The translations under genes were made by a program, and so were the position numbers. This document shows positions 17,070 through 26,228 of a stretch of 64,000 nucleotides of DNA, piece by piece. Each line of letters begins with the position of its first letter. Within the stretch, counting starts at the first letter, position 1. This stretch comes from Sphingomonas corticis (lineage in GTDB: Bacteria > Pseudomonadota > Alphaproteobacteria > Sphingomonadales > Sphingomonadaceae), in assembly GCF_012035195.1 (NCBI RefSeq), contig NZ_JAAVJH010000004.1, positions 248,001 to 312,000 of the forward strand. Reading direction: 5' to 3'. The notes beneath the pieces were generated by a model. The model was not told where the DNA came from, searched no databases, and was given only the letters and a program-made list of their open reading frames with translations.

Positions 17070-18860
17070 TCAGAGCCGCTCGCGCAGTCCGGCCACCACC
17101 TGGCGCGCGGTGTCGGCGATGACCCGACCGGCACCGTGGTCGCCCTTTGCCATGAACGACACGAACGCCTTCGCCTGCTCCAGCGTGACGTGCGGGGGAA
17201 GGGGGGCGACATCGGGGTCGGTCTTCACTTCCAGCACGACGGGGCGGTCCGCGGCCAGCGCACGGTCCCATGCGGCGCCGAGATCGCCCGCCTGGTCGAC
17301 GAAGATGCCGGTGAGGCCCAGCATCTCGGCGAAGCGCGCATAGGGGACGTCGGGCAGCGACTGCGTGGTGGGGAAGCGGGGATTGCCCTCCATGATCCGC
17401 TGCTCCCACGTCACCTCGTTCAGGTCCTCGTTGTTGAAGACGCAGACGATCAGCCGCGGATCGGCCCAGCGACGCCAGTATTTCTGCACGGTGATGAGCT
17501 CGGCCATGTTGTTCATCTGCATCGCGCCGTCGCCGACCAATGCGACCACGGGGCGCGTGGGCTGCGCGAACTTGGCCGCGATCGCGTAGGGTACCGCCGC
17601 ACCCATCGAGGCGAGCCCGCCCGACAGCGAGCCGCGCTGGCCGCGCTTCACCTGCCAGTCGCGCGCGTACCAATTGGCGCACGAACCGGAATCCGACGTG
17701 ACGATCGCGTCGGCGGGCAGGCGGGGCGACATCTCGTAGACGACGCGCTGCGGATTCACCGGCGCCGCCGCCGCCATGGCACGACCCTTCAGCGTCTCGC
17801 GCCACTCCTCCATCCCCGCGGCGATGCCCTGCTGCCATCCGCGATCGGCCTGGTGATCCAGCAGCGGCAGCAGCGCGCGCAGCGTTTCCGCGGCGTCGCC
17901 GTGCAGGTTCACCTCGACGGGGTAGCGCAAGCCCAGCATTTCCGGCGCGATGTCGATCTGCACCGCGCGGGCCTGGCCCTCGGCGGGCAGGAACTCGGCC
18001 CAGGGGAAGCCGGTGCCGATCATCATCAGCGTGTCGCACCCTTCCATCATGTCGGACGAGGGGCGGGTGCCGAGGAGGCCGACCGCGCCGGTGACGAAGG
18101 GCAGGTCGTCGGGCAGCACGTCCTTGCCGAGCAGCGCCTTGGCGACGCCCGCGCCCAGTCGCTCGGCGGTCGCCACCACCTCGTCGGCGGCGCCGCGTGC
18201 GCCCGCGCCGATCAGGATCGCGACCTTGCGGCCCGCGTTCAGCACCGCCGCGGCCCGGCGCAGGTCCGCCTCCTGCGGGACGACGCGCGGGGCGCTGTAG
18301 CCCGGGCCGGAGCGGGTGAAGCCATGCGCGCGCTCCGGCTCCTCCCAGGGTTCGTCCTGCAGGTCCTTGGGCAGCACCAGCACGGTCACGCCGTTGCGCG
18401 CCGTCGCCACGCGCACGCCGCGGTCGACGAGGTGGCGCAGCTGCGCCGGCGCCACCGCCTCCTGCACGAAGTCGGCGACGTCGGCGAACAGGCGGTCGAG
18501 GTTCAGCTCCTGCTGGTAGCTGGCGCCGCGGACCGTCCGCTCGGCCTGGCCGGCGATGGCCAGCACGGGCACGTGGTCGCTCTTCGCATCGTACAGCCCG
18601 GTGATGAGGTGGGTCGCGCCGGGGCCCCCCGTCGACAGGCACACGCCCAGCTCGCCGGTGAACTTGGCATGGGCGGTCGCCATGAACGCCGCCATTTCCT
18701 CGTGCCGAACCTGGATGAACTCGATGCCGTCGTCGGTCCCCTCGACCCGCTGGAGCGCGCCCAGCACGCCGTTGATGCCGTCGCCCGAGTAGCCGTAGAT
18801 GCGCGTGACGCCCCACGCCTTCAGCCGTTCGACGAAGAAGTCGCTGGTCAACCGGGTCAT
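17070..18860 (-). CDS. Thiamine-pyrophosphate enzyme, PoxB/acetolactate-synthase-like
   Basis: A 596-residue TPP enzyme with the three usual domains: N-terminal pyrimidine-binding (VRHEEMAAFMATAHAKFTG, catalytic glutamate E54 or E55), central Rossmann (VAILIGAGARGAADEVV, about 215) and C-terminal PP-binding with the metal motif VGDGAMQMNN and FNNEDLN about 28 residues later. The nearest characterised relative is pyruvate oxidase/dehydrogenase PoxB; some relatives are annotated only as TPP-requiring proteins. No hydrophobic PoxB-type membrane-binding tail is evident. It lies next to the tandem ferritin-like genes on the same strand, 70 bp downstream. Confidence 0.85.
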   Translation of the reverse strand: MTRLTSDFFVERLKAWGVTRIYGYSGDGINGVLGALQRVEGTDDGIEFIQVRHEEMAAFMATAHAKFTGELGVCLSTGGPGATHLITGLYDAKSDHVPVLAIAGQAERTVRGASYQQELNLDRLFADVADFVQEAVAPAQLRHLVDRGVRVATARNGVTVLVLPKDLQDEPWEEPERAHGFTRSGPGYSAPRVVPQEADLRRAAAVLNAGRKVAILIGAGARGAADEVVATAERLGAGVAKALLGKDVLPDDLPFVTGAVGLLGTRPSSDMMEGCDTLMMIGTGFPWAEFLPAEGQARAVQIDIAPEMLGLRYPVEVNLHGDAAETLRALLPLLDHQADRGWQQGIAAGMEEWRETLKGRAMAAAAPVNPQRVVYEMSPRLPADAIVTSDSGSCANWYARDWQVKRGQRGSLSGGLASMGAAVPYAIAAKFAQPTRPVVALVGDGAMQMNNMAELITVQKYWRRWADPRLIVCVFNNEDLNEVTWEQRIMEGNPRFPTTQSLPDVPYARFAEMLGLTGIFVDQAGDLGAAWDRALAADRPVVLEVKTDPDVAPLPPHVTLEQAKAFVSFMAKGDHGAGRVIADTARQVVAGLRERL

Positions 18861-18930
18861 GGGCGGGAATCCTGTTCGGCGGGGTCGGCGACGGGAACGT
18901 CCCGCGCGCCGATCCGGTCCCCGCCCTTGC

Positions 18931-19983
18931 CTAGGTGTTGCCGGCGCTCGTCACGATCGCGCCGTTCACCCCGGCGGGGAAGAAGCCGCCGCGCGTCACC
19001 GCGGCGCGGTTCTGGAACACGACGTTCAGCACCTGCGGCGCGGTGCGCCCGAGGACGAGGCCCCCGCCGTCGGTGGGGACGATGTTCGCCGTGGTGGCGT
19101 CGCCCACGTCCTGGTCGGTCTCCCCAGCGCCGTCCAGCGCGTCGCGTGCGTCCGAGACGCGGGCGACGCGGGCGTAGATGTCGGGTACCGTCAGCCCGCG
19201 CCGCCACAGTTCCGACCGGATCACCGCGTCGTGGTAGCATTCGGTGGCCAGGATGCCCGCGGTCGCGTCGAGGAAGGACTTGTTGGCGATCAGCCGCGCC
19301 GAGCCGCGATAGGCGGTGACGCCCACGTCGGTCAGCAGGTACGATCCCATCAGGAAGTTCTCGTCGCTGGCGAAGGGGTCGAAGACGTCGTTCGGCCCGA
19401 CGATCCCCGCGGCGCGCGCGGCGGCGGTGAAGGCGCCGGGCACCGTGGCGCCGTTCACGGTCACGCTCGCGCTGCCCGACAGGTTGATCGTCGGCTGCGC
19501 GACGCGCGCGGAGCCCAGCGCGTCGCGCAGGTAGCGGATGTGGTATACCTCGTCCGCCGCGATCTCGCGCGCATATTCGCGCAGGATCGGGTCGGTGAAA
19601 TCGACCGCGCGCGCCGCGCCGGCGCCGCTGCCGGTCACCACCTCCCCCTGCGTGCCCGATCCGCCGAGCAGCGGCGCGTCGATGCCGCGGCCGGACACCG
19701 CATAGGCGTAATAGGCCCCTTCGAGATATTCGAGCTGCAGCGCGAAGTTGAGCACGTCGACCTCGCTGACGCCCGTCGTCGGGTTCGGCGTCGGCGAGGG
19801 CACGGGATCCTCCTCGTCGCCGTCGTCGTCGCCGCAGGCGGAGAGGAGGGACAGCCCGCCGGTCATCGCCGCCGCGCCGCCGCACAGCCGGATGAAGCGC
19901 CGTCGCGCCACGCGCTGCCGCTCCGCCCCTTCGATAAGGGCCAGGAACTCGGTCTCGCCGGAACGGCTCGTCGGATCGGTCAT
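18931..19983 (-). CDS. Tat-type ferritin-like domain lipoprotein
   Basis: A 350-residue protein with an N-terminal extension, RRRFIRLCGGA (twin-arginine type) and a LSAC lipobox-like site followed by an acidic stretch, so probably a Tat-exported lipoprotein. The rest is a ferritin-like four-helix domain (PF13668 type): LNFALQLEYLEGAYYAYAV, AREIAADEVYHIRYLRDAL and ECYHDAVIRSELWRR carry the Glu and His residues expected for a di-metal site. Homologues include plant desiccation-related protein PCC13-62 and sphingomonad paralogues. Oxidase activity is unproven. It begins 11 bp after the stop of its paralogue. Confidence 0.85.
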   Translation of the reverse strand: MTDPTSRSGETEFLALIEGAERQRVARRRFIRLCGGAAAMTGGLSLLSACGDDDGDEEDPVPSPTPNPTTGVSEVDVLNFALQLEYLEGAYYAYAVSGRGIDAPLLGGSGTQGEVVTGSGAGAARAVDFTDPILREYAREIAADEVYHIRYLRDALGSARVAQPTINLSGSASVTVNGATVPGAFTAAARAAGIVGPNDVFDPFASDENFLMGSYLLTDVGVTAYRGSARLIANKSFLDATAGILATECYHDAVIRSELWRRGLTVPDIYARVARVSDARDALDGAGETDQDVGDATTANIVPTDGGGLVLGRTAPQVLNVVFQNRAAVTRGGFFPAGVNGAIVTSAGNT

Positions 19984-19994
19984 CGCCGCGTCCT

Positions 19995-20987
19995 TCAGTT
20001 CGCGCCCGAGCGACGGAGCGCCGGGTTGGGATTGTTGGTGCCCGCCGGGAAGAAGCCGCCCGCCGTCACCTGCTCGCGCGTCAGATAGACGATGTTGTGC
20101 ACCTGCTCGGTGTTGCGGCCGAAGACGATGCTGCGGCTGTCGGTCGGCACGATGTTCGCGGCCGTTCCATAGATGGAGGTGATCGGCGACACGCCCTGGT
20201 CGCTGTCGCCGTTGCGCTGCGGCGGCCCGTCCGACGCGTCGTCACCGTCCAGGTCGTCGCGCGCGTCGGAGATCTGGTTGGTCTTCTCGCGCAGCTCCGG
20301 CACGGTGGCGCCCCGGCGGTACAGCGCGGACCGGATCAGCCCCGCGTGGAACGCCTCGGCGGCGAGCAGCCCGGCGGCCGCGTCGATCACGTCGGCCCCG
20401 CTCAGCAGCGCCGCCGCGCCCTTGTACGCAGTCACGCCGACGTCCTCAAAGATATAGGCGGCCAGCAGGAAGTTCTCGTCGCTGGCGTAGGGATCGAAGA
20501 CTCCGCCCGATGACGAGAGGTCGATGTCCGCCGCCTGGGCGACGGCGGTGAACACCGTCGGCGACAGGTCGATCGCGGGCTGCGCCACCGCCGCGCTGCC
20601 GAGCGCCCGGCGCAAGGTGGCGACGTGCGCCGCCTCGTCGCTGGCGATCTCGCGCACGTACTGGATCACCTCGCGATCCACCAGATTGGCCCTGCGCGCG
20701 CCGGTGACCGCGCCGGGCGTCTGCGTACCGGTCAGCTGGTCCGCGGCGAGACCCGTGCCGTTGGCGGCGAAGGCGTAGAATTGCGCTTCGAGATATTCCA
20801 GGTTGAGCGCGAAGTTCAGGATGTCGAGGTCCGTGGGCGCGCCCTGTGCTGCCGCGTCGCGCGCGAACGCCACCGCGCCGGCACCCACCGCGGCGGCGCC
20901 GACGACGTGGCGGAAGAAATCGCGGCGCGGTGTCCGATATGCGGCATCGCCCTTCGACGCGTCGACGCTTCCTTCATCAGCGGGCAT
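19995..20987 (-). CDS. Tat-exported ferritin-like domain protein
   Basis: A 330-residue paralogue of the downstream gene. The twin-arginine signal is RRDFFRHVVGAAAVGAGA, ending near AAAQG, without a lipobox. The ferritin-like helices read LNFALNLEYLEAQFYAFAA, VREIASDEAAHVATLRRAL and LAAEAFHAGLIRSALYRRG, again with Glu/His positions for a metal pair. The C-terminal third has VPTDSRSIVFGRNTEQVHNIVY, shared in form with the paralogue. The start is the ATG at 20987. This is the first gene of a likely operon with the second ferritin-like gene and perhaps the TPP enzyme. Confidence 0.86.
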   Translation of the reverse strand: MPADEGSVDASKGDAAYRTPRRDFFRHVVGAAAVGAGAVAFARDAAAQGAPTDLDILNFALNLEYLEAQFYAFAANGTGLAADQLTGTQTPGAVTGARRANLVDREVIQYVREIASDEAAHVATLRRALGSAAVAQPAIDLSPTVFTAVAQAADIDLSSSGGVFDPYASDENFLLAAYIFEDVGVTAYKGAAALLSGADVIDAAAGLLAAEAFHAGLIRSALYRRGATVPELREKTNQISDARDDLDGDDASDGPPQRNGDSDQGVSPITSIYGTAANIVPTDSRSIVFGRNTEQVHNIVYLTREQVTAGGFFPAGTNNPNPALRRSGAN

Positions 20988-21162
20988 TCGGCGCTCCCTT
21001 GCCAGCTGCGACCCGCGCCGACGTGGCTGCGGAACCGCATAAAGGGGGGCAACCGTGCGCGCGGCGAAAAGGTTTCGTGCGGCAGGTGCCCAAGCCCTTC
21101 TTTGGCGCGGCAAAGCTGGCGCTGCTTCTCATCGATCCGGTGCCGGGGCATGGCCCGTGGCC

Positions 21163-22071
21163 ATGACCGCCGACCTCGCCATCCTGTACGAACACCCGCT
21201 CTGGTTCGCACCGCTGTTCGCCGCGCTCGAGCGCCGCGGCATCGCCTATCGCGCGCTCACGCCGGGGGAGCCGTTCGACCCGGCCGATCCCGCGCCCCCG
21301 GCGCCGCTGGTGCTCAGCCGGCTGGCCATGTCGGCCTTCCTTCGCGAGCCCGAGCATCCGATCTTCTTCGCGCAGGCGCTGCTGGCGCAATGGGAACGGT
21401 CGGGCGCGCGGGTGTTGAACGGGACGGCCGCACTGGCGATCGACACGTCGAAGGCGCGCCAGCTCGCGCTGATCGCCTCGCTGGGGCTCGCGATCCCCGC
21501 CACCCGCGTCGTCCACCGCGCCGCCGACGTGCCCGCGGCGGCGGCGGCGATCGGCTTCCCGCTGGTGGTGAAGGCCAATATCGGCGGTGCGGGCGCGGGC
21601 ATCGCACGCTTCGACAGCCTGGACGCGGTGCGCGCCGCGGCGGCGGATGGCACGCTGCCGACCAGCATCGACGGCGTGCTGCTGGTGCAGGACTATGTGC
21701 CCGCGCGCGGGGGCACGATCACGCGGATCGAGACGCTCGACCGCGACTATCTCTACGCGATCGAGGTGGCGGGCGGCGGCGCCTTCGATCTGTGCCCGGC
21801 CGACGCCTGCCAGGTGTCGGGGAGCGCGATCACCATGGCCGCGGTGCAGCCGGCGGCGGACCTGTGCGCCGCCGCACAGGCCATCGCGCGCGCCGCCTCG
21901 CTGGACGTCGGCGGGGTGGAGGTGATGATCGACGACCGCGACGGCGTGCCGCGCTTCTACGACATCAACGCGCTGTCGAACTTCGTCGCCCGCCCGCTGG
22001 ACGTGCTGGGCTGGGACCCGCACGAACGGCTGGTCGACCGCATCCAGGGCTGGATCGAGGAGGTGCGATAG
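21163..22071 (+). CDS. RimK/LysX-like ATP-grasp ligase
   Basis: A 302-residue ATP-grasp enzyme. The N-terminal domain (1-95) is followed by DTSKARQLALIASLGLAIPAT (the usual D-K preceding the grasp domain), the ATP-loop VVKANIGGAGAGIARF near 137, and the metal-binding EVMIDDRDGVPRFYDINALSN near 258-278. This order matches RimK/LysX/GshB-type carboxylate-amine ligases, so it probably joins an amine to a carboxylate with ATP. The substrate is unknown. It starts at ATG 21163. The flavin monooxygenase gene begins immediately after its stop codon, and a transporter follows, so the three genes almost certainly form one operon. Confidence 0.82.
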   Translation: MTADLAILYEHPLWFAPLFAALERRGIAYRALTPGEPFDPADPAPPAPLVLSRLAMSAFLREPEHPIFFAQALLAQWERSGARVLNGTAALAIDTSKARQLALIASLGLAIPATRVVHRAADVPAAAAAIGFPLVVKANIGGAGAGIARFDSLDAVRAAAADGTLPTSIDGVLLVQDYVPARGGTITRIETLDRDYLYAIEVAGGGAFDLCPADACQVSGSAITMAAVQPAADLCAAAQAIARAASLDVGGVEVMIDDRDGVPRFYDINALSNFVARPLDVLGWDPHERLVDRIQGWIEEVR

Positions 22072-23097
22072 ATGCGGTACGGGTTCTGGATGCCGGTGTT
22101 CGGCGGCTGGCTGCGCAACGTGGCGGACGAGGGGATGGAGGCGAGCTGGGACTATGCCCGCCGCCTGGCGCAGGATGCGGAGCGCTGGGGTTACGACCTG
22201 ACGCTGATCGCCGAGCTGAACCTCAACGACATCAAGGGCGTGGAGCAGCCCGCGCTGGACGCGTGGTCCACCGCCGCGGCGCTGGCCGCGGTGACCGAGC
22301 GGCTGGAGCTGATGGTCGCCGTGCGACCCAACTTCCACCATCCGGCGCTGTTCGCGAAGGCGGCGGCCAACATCGACCGGATTTCCGGCGGGCGCCTGTC
22401 GCTCAACGTGGTGTCGAGCTGGTGGGCGGACGAGGCGCGGCAGTACGGGTTGCAGTTCGACCGGCACGACGATCGCTACGCGCGCACGTCGGAATGGCTT
22501 CGCGTAGTCGACGGTCTGTGGACGCAGGAACGGTTCAGCTTCGCGGGCCAATTCTATACCACGCAGGAGGCGATCTGCGCGCCCAAGCCGGCGAAGCGCC
22601 CGACCATCTACGCCGGGGGCGAGAGCGAGGCGGCGAAGACGATGATCGCGACGCAGGGCGACGCCTATGTCATGCACGGCGACCCGGTGGCGGCGATCGC
22701 GCCCAAGATCGCCGACATGGCCGCGCGGCGGGCGGCGACAGGGCAGGGCGCGATGCGGTACGGCATGGCCGCCTACGCCATCGTGCGCGACAGCGAGGCC
22801 GAGGCGAAGCGCGAGCTGGAGCGGATCACCACCGTGACCGAGCTGCCCGCGGGCTACGCCAATTTCGACCAGTGGCTGTCGGGCACGCAGCTGGAGCGCG
22901 AGCTGAAGCTGCAGGAATATTCCGTGTCCAACCGCGGCTTGCGCCCCAATCTGGTCGGCACGCCCGAGCAGCTGAAGGAGCGGATCGCCGAGTATGAGGC
23001 GGCGGGCCTCGACCTGCTGCTGCTGCAGATGAGTCCCCAGGCGGAGGAGATGGAGCGCTTCGCGGTGCAGGTGATGGGCACGCGGGCGCCGGCGTGA
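22072..23097 (+). CDS. LLM-class (luciferase-like) flavin-dependent monooxygenase
   Basis: A 341-residue TIM-barrel oxidoreductase similar to SsuD-type alkanesulfonate monooxygenases: MRYGFWMPVFGGWLRN at the start, LELMVAVRPNFHHPALFAK near 81, the GGRLSLNVVSSWW segment near 104-118, and PTIYAGGESEAAKTM near 180. These enzymes use reduced FMN and oxygen. No flavin reductase gene is next to it. The ATG directly abuts the ATP-grasp stop and its own stop overlaps the transporter start by four bases. A role in desulfonation or in oxidation of the ATP-grasp product are both possible; neither is shown. Confidence 0.85.
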   Translation: MRYGFWMPVFGGWLRNVADEGMEASWDYARRLAQDAERWGYDLTLIAELNLNDIKGVEQPALDAWSTAAALAAVTERLELMVAVRPNFHHPALFAKAAANIDRISGGRLSLNVVSSWWADEARQYGLQFDRHDDRYARTSEWLRVVDGLWTQERFSFAGQFYTTQEAICAPKPAKRPTIYAGGESEAAKTMIATQGDAYVMHGDPVAAIAPKIADMAARRAATGQGAMRYGMAAYAIVRDSEAEAKRELERITTVTELPAGYANFDQWLSGTQLERELKLQEYSVSNRGLRPNLVGTPEQLKERIAEYEAAGLDLLLLQMSPQAEEMERFAVQVMGTRAPA

Positions 23098-24326
23098 GGA
23101 TCCCCATCGCCGCGCGCACCCTGATCGGCCTCCTCGCCGGCCTCGCCGGCGGCTTTCTCGCCGGGCCGGACAGCGCAGGCCTGCCGGTGCTGAGGGCGGT
23201 CGGCGGGCTGTGGCTCGACGCGTTGCGGATGCCCATCGTCCCGCTCGTCTTCGCGCTGATCGTCACCGGGATCGGCCGCGGCGCCGACCTGGGCGGGTCG
23301 ACCCGCGTGGCGCGGCGCGCGATCGGGCTGTTCGCGCTGTTCCTGTCGCTGTCGGCGGCGTTCGGCGTGCTGCTGGGTTCGGCGATGTTCCGCGGCTGGC
23401 AAGTGCGCGGCCTGGACCAGGTGCGCGTCGCCCGCGGCGCGCTGCCGGACCTGCCGCCGCTGTCCGAGACGCTTCGCGCGCTGGTGCCGGTCAACCCGGT
23501 CGGGTCGGCCGCGCAGGGGGCGATCGTTCCCGTGGTGATCTTCGCGCTGCTGTTCGCGGCGGCGCTGCGCCGGATCGACCGGTCGCACGCTGCCGCGGTC
23601 GGCGCCGTCTTCCAGGGGGTGGCCGACGCGCTGCTCGTCCTGATCGGCTGGGTGCTGCTCGTCGCGCCGGTGGGCGTGTTCGCGCTGGCGTTCGACGTCG
23701 CCGCCCGCAGCGGCCTGGCGGTCGGCGCGCTGCTGGCCTGGTACGTCGCGGCGCGGGTGATCGGCGGCGTCGTGCTGACGGTCGCATTCGTGCTGCTGGT
23801 GGCCGTCGCCGCACGCACGCCGGTCACCGCCTTCCTGCGCGCGGTGGTGCCGGCGCAATCGGTGGCGTTCAGCACGCAATCCTCGCTGGCGTCGCTGCCG
23901 GCCATGCTGCTGGGCGCGCGCGCGCTCGGCCTGCCGGAGCGGCACGCCGGTGCGGTCCTGCCGCTAGCGGTCGCGCTGTTCCGCATCAGCGCGCCCACCG
24001 CGATCGCGCTGGCGGTGCTGGCGCTGGCGCATCTCAACGCCGTCGCGCTCACGCCCGCGCAGCTGGGGCTGGTGGCGGTGCTGGCGGTGGTCAACAACCT
24101 GGTCATCGCCGGGCTGCCCAACCAGATCAGCTTCTTCGCCGCCTACGCCCCCGTCGCGCTGGCGGTCGGCGTCCCGATCGAGCTGCTGCCACTGTTCCTG
24201 GCGGTGGATACCGTTCCCGACATGGTCGCGACCACCGCCAACGTCACCGCCGACCTCGCCGTCACCACGCTGCTGACCGAGGGAGAGCCCGCCGAGGTTG
24301 GGGAAGCCGGGGCGGAGTTGGTGTAG
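23094..24326 (+). CDS. Dicarboxylate/amino acid:cation symporter (DAACS)
   Basis: A 410-residue inner-membrane transporter with about eight to ten hydrophobic segments, of the GltP/DctA family. Visible signatures are [20 protein letters not shown] (family motif near 41-60), the serine-rich [15 protein letters not shown] stretch (reentrant loop, about 255-269) and [18 protein letters not shown] (TM8 substrate/cation motif, about 371). An NQISFF segment stands where the usual NMDG-like motif lies, which may alter substrate choice. The start is GTG 23094 overlapping the LLM stop (GTGA). It probably imports or exports an acidic metabolite linked to the two enzymes upstream. Confidence 0.85.
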   Translation: MRIPIAARTLIGLLAGLAGGFLAGPDSAGLPVLRAVGGLWLDALRMPIVPLVFALIVTGIGRGADLGGSTRVARRAIGLFALFLSLSAAFGVLLGSAMFRGWQVRGLDQVRVARGALPDLPPLSETLRALVPVNPVGSAAQGAIVPVVIFALLFAAALRRIDRSHAAAVGAVFQGVADALLVLIGWVLLVAPVGVFALAFDVAARSGLAVGALLAWYVAARVIGGVVLTVAFVLLVAVAARTPVTAFLRAVVPAQSVAFSTQSSLASLPAMLLGARALGLPERHAGAVLPLAVALFRISAPTAIALAVLALAHLNAVALTPAQLGLVAVLAVVNNLVIAGLPNQISFFAAYAPVALAVGVPIELLPLFLAVDTVPDMVATTANVTADLAVTTLLTEGEPAEVGEAGAELV

Positions 24327-24334
24327 GAGAAGAT

Positions 24335-24411
<77 letters not shown>

Positions 24412-24458
24412 CTGGGCCATCGCCTACAACCGCGAGGGCGCGATGCCAACCGGTTTCG

Positions 24459-24833
24459 TCAGCGCTTCGGGAGACGAACCGGCTGGAACGGGGCGAGGCC
24501 GCAGCTGGCGCCGGGCATCACCGGCGACTGGTAGAGGACGGTGATGATGTCCTGCGCGCACAATTGGCTGAGCGAGGTGGCGTAGCTGAAGCGCCGCTCG
24601 AAGCCGAGGCCGGGGCACGCCCGGGGCAGGGTGACGCGATAGAAGAGGCCGCGGGAGCCGCGGAAGTCGATGACGCGGTCGGATCGCACCAGGCTCTCGC
24701 GCAGCGAGCGGATCGGCACGCAGGTGAGCGGCTTGCCCACCGGCGTGGCGGCGGGAACGGCGTTGCGATCGCGCGCGGCGCCGGGCGTCGACACGGACGC
24801 GAGCAGGAGGGCGGCGAGGATACGGGCGGTCAT
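24459..24833 (-). CDS. DUF6491-like exported protein
   Basis: A 124-residue protein with a signal peptide ([20 protein letters not shown]). The mature part has [32 protein letters not shown] and [14 protein letters not shown], with three to four cysteines and a pattern that I associate with DUF6491 proteins of sphingomonads and caulobacters. Function unknown. Its ATG overlaps the nth stop by four bases, so it is translationally coupled to nth. Confidence 0.72.
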   Translation of the reverse strand: MTARILAALLLASVSTPGAARDRNAVPAATPVGKPLTCVPIRSLRESLVRSDRVIDFRGSRGLFYRVTLPRACPGLGFERRFSYATSLSQLCAQDIITVLYQSPVMPGASCGLAPFQPVRLPKR

Positions 24834-25489
24834 CGGGTCGGTCCCTTCGGCGCGGGCGCGGGGGTCTTCGGCCTGAACGCGCAGAGGTCGGCAACGATGC
24901 AGCGCCAGCATTCCGGCCGGCGCGCCTTGCACACGTAGCGGCCGTGCAGGATGAGCCAGTGGTGCGCGTGGACGCGGAAGGGGGCCGGCGTCGCCTTGTC
25001 GAGCGCCTTCTCCACGGCGAGCGGGGTCTTGCCGCGAGCGAGGCCCGTCCGGTTGCCGACGCGGAAGATGTGCGTGTCGACGGCGAAGGTCTCCGCCCCG
25101 AAGGCGACGTTCATCACCACGTTGGCGGTCTTGCGCCCGACGCCCGGAAGCGCCTCCAGCGCGTCGCGATCCGCCGGCACGGCGCCGTCGTGATCGGCGA
25201 TCAGCGCCTCGCTCAGCGCGATGACGTTCTTCGCCTTCGTATTGAACAGGCCGATGGTGCGGATGTGTCGCTTCAGCTCTTCCTCCCCCAGCGCCACCAT
25301 CTTCTGCGGCGTGTCCACCTCGGCGAACAGCGCCCGGGTGGCCTTGTTCACGCCGGCGTCGGTCGCCTGGGCGGAAAGGACGACGGCGACCAGCAGCGTG
25401 TAGACGTTGACCGATTCCAGCTCCGTCTCCGGATGCGGGTTCGCCTCGGCCAGGCGGCGGTAGAACTCGAAGGCGTCGGCGCGTTTCAT
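24830..25489 (-). CDS. nth: Endonuclease III
   Basis: DNA glycosylase/AP lyase that removes oxidised pyrimidines. The 219-residue protein aligns position by position with the E. coli enzyme: helix-hairpin-helix LPGVGRKTANVV with catalytic K120, catalytic D138 (AVDTHIFRV), and the [4Fe-4S] cysteines C187, C194, C197 and C203. The start is the ATG at 25489. dapB lies 10 bp upstream on the same strand, giving a dapB-nth-DUF6491 operon. Confidence 0.96.
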   Translation of the reverse strand: MKRADAFEFYRRLAEANPHPETELESVNVYTLLVAVVLSAQATDAGVNKATRALFAEVDTPQKMVALGEEELKRHIRTIGLFNTKAKNVIALSEALIADHDGAVPADRDALEALPGVGRKTANVVMNVAFGAETFAVDTHIFRVGNRTGLARGKTPLAVEKALDKATPAPFRVHAHHWLILHGRYVCKARRPECWRCIVADLCAFRPKTPAPAPKGPTR

Positions 25490-25499
25490 CGGGCGGGCG

Positions 25500-26228
25500 T
25501 CAAAGGCCGAGCACCTCCGCCATCGAATAGCGCCCCGGCGCGCGGCCGGCGAGCCACTGCGCCGCCGTCACCGCGCCGCGCGCGAAGATCGAGCGGTCCT
25601 CGCCGCGGTGGCCCAGCTCGATCCGCTCGCCCTCGCCGGCGAAGACGACCATGTGGTCGCCGATCACCGATCCGCCGCGCAGCGAGGCGAAGCCGATCGT
25701 CCCTTCCGCGCGCGCGCCGACCAGCCCGGCGCGGCTGTCGACGCGCACCTCGGCCAGCCGCGTGGCCCGCCCCTCCGCCGCCGCCTCGCCCAGCAGCAGC
25801 GCGGTGCCCGACGGCGCGTCCACCTTGTGCCGGTGGTGCATCTCCGCGATCTCGATGTCCCAGTCTGCGCCCAGCCGCGCCGCCGCCTCGCGCACCAGGA
25901 TGCGCAGCAGCGTGACGCCGAGCGAGGTGTTGCCGGTCTGCAGCACCGCGATCTCGTCCGCCGCCTGCTCGATCAGGGCGTGGTGCGCCGCCGACAATCC
26001 GGTGGTGCCGATGACGATCGGCGTGCGCGCCGCGACCGCGGCGGCGAGGTGTGGTTCCAGCGCGGCGGGGGTGGAGAAATCGACCAGCACGCCCGCCGCC
26101 TGCGCCAGCGGCAGCGGATCGCCGCCCGCGTCGCACCCGCCGGCCACCGTCACGCCCTCGGCCTCCGCGATCGTGGCAATGGCGCGGCCCATGCGGCCGT
26201 TCGATCCGTAGATGCCGATGCTCGTCAT
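25500..26228 (-). CDS. dapB: 4-hydroxy-tetrahydrodipicolinate reductase
   Basis: Reduces HTPA to tetrahydrodipicolinate in the lysine/diaminopimelate pathway. The 242-residue protein has the Rossmann motif GIYGSNGRMGRAI at 5-17, VDFSTPAA near 49, GTTGLS near 74 and the active-site segment EMHHRHKVDAPSGTA (H131, K135). The start is the ATG at 26228; a further in-frame codon upstream would add a non-homologous extension. The product supports peptidoglycan synthesis, as does alr 3 kb away. Confidence 0.95.
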   Translation of the reverse strand: MTSIGIYGSNGRMGRAIATIAEAEGVTVAGGCDAGGDPLPLAQAAGVLVDFSTPAALEPHLAAAVAARTPIVIGTTGLSAAHHALIEQAADEIAVLQTGNTSLGVTLLRILVREAAARLGADWDIEIAEMHHRHKVDAPSGTALLLGEAAAEGRATRLAEVRVDSRAGLVGARAEGTIGFASLRGGSVIGDHMVVFAGEGERIELGHRGEDRSIFARGAVTAAQWLAGRAPGRYSMAEVLGL

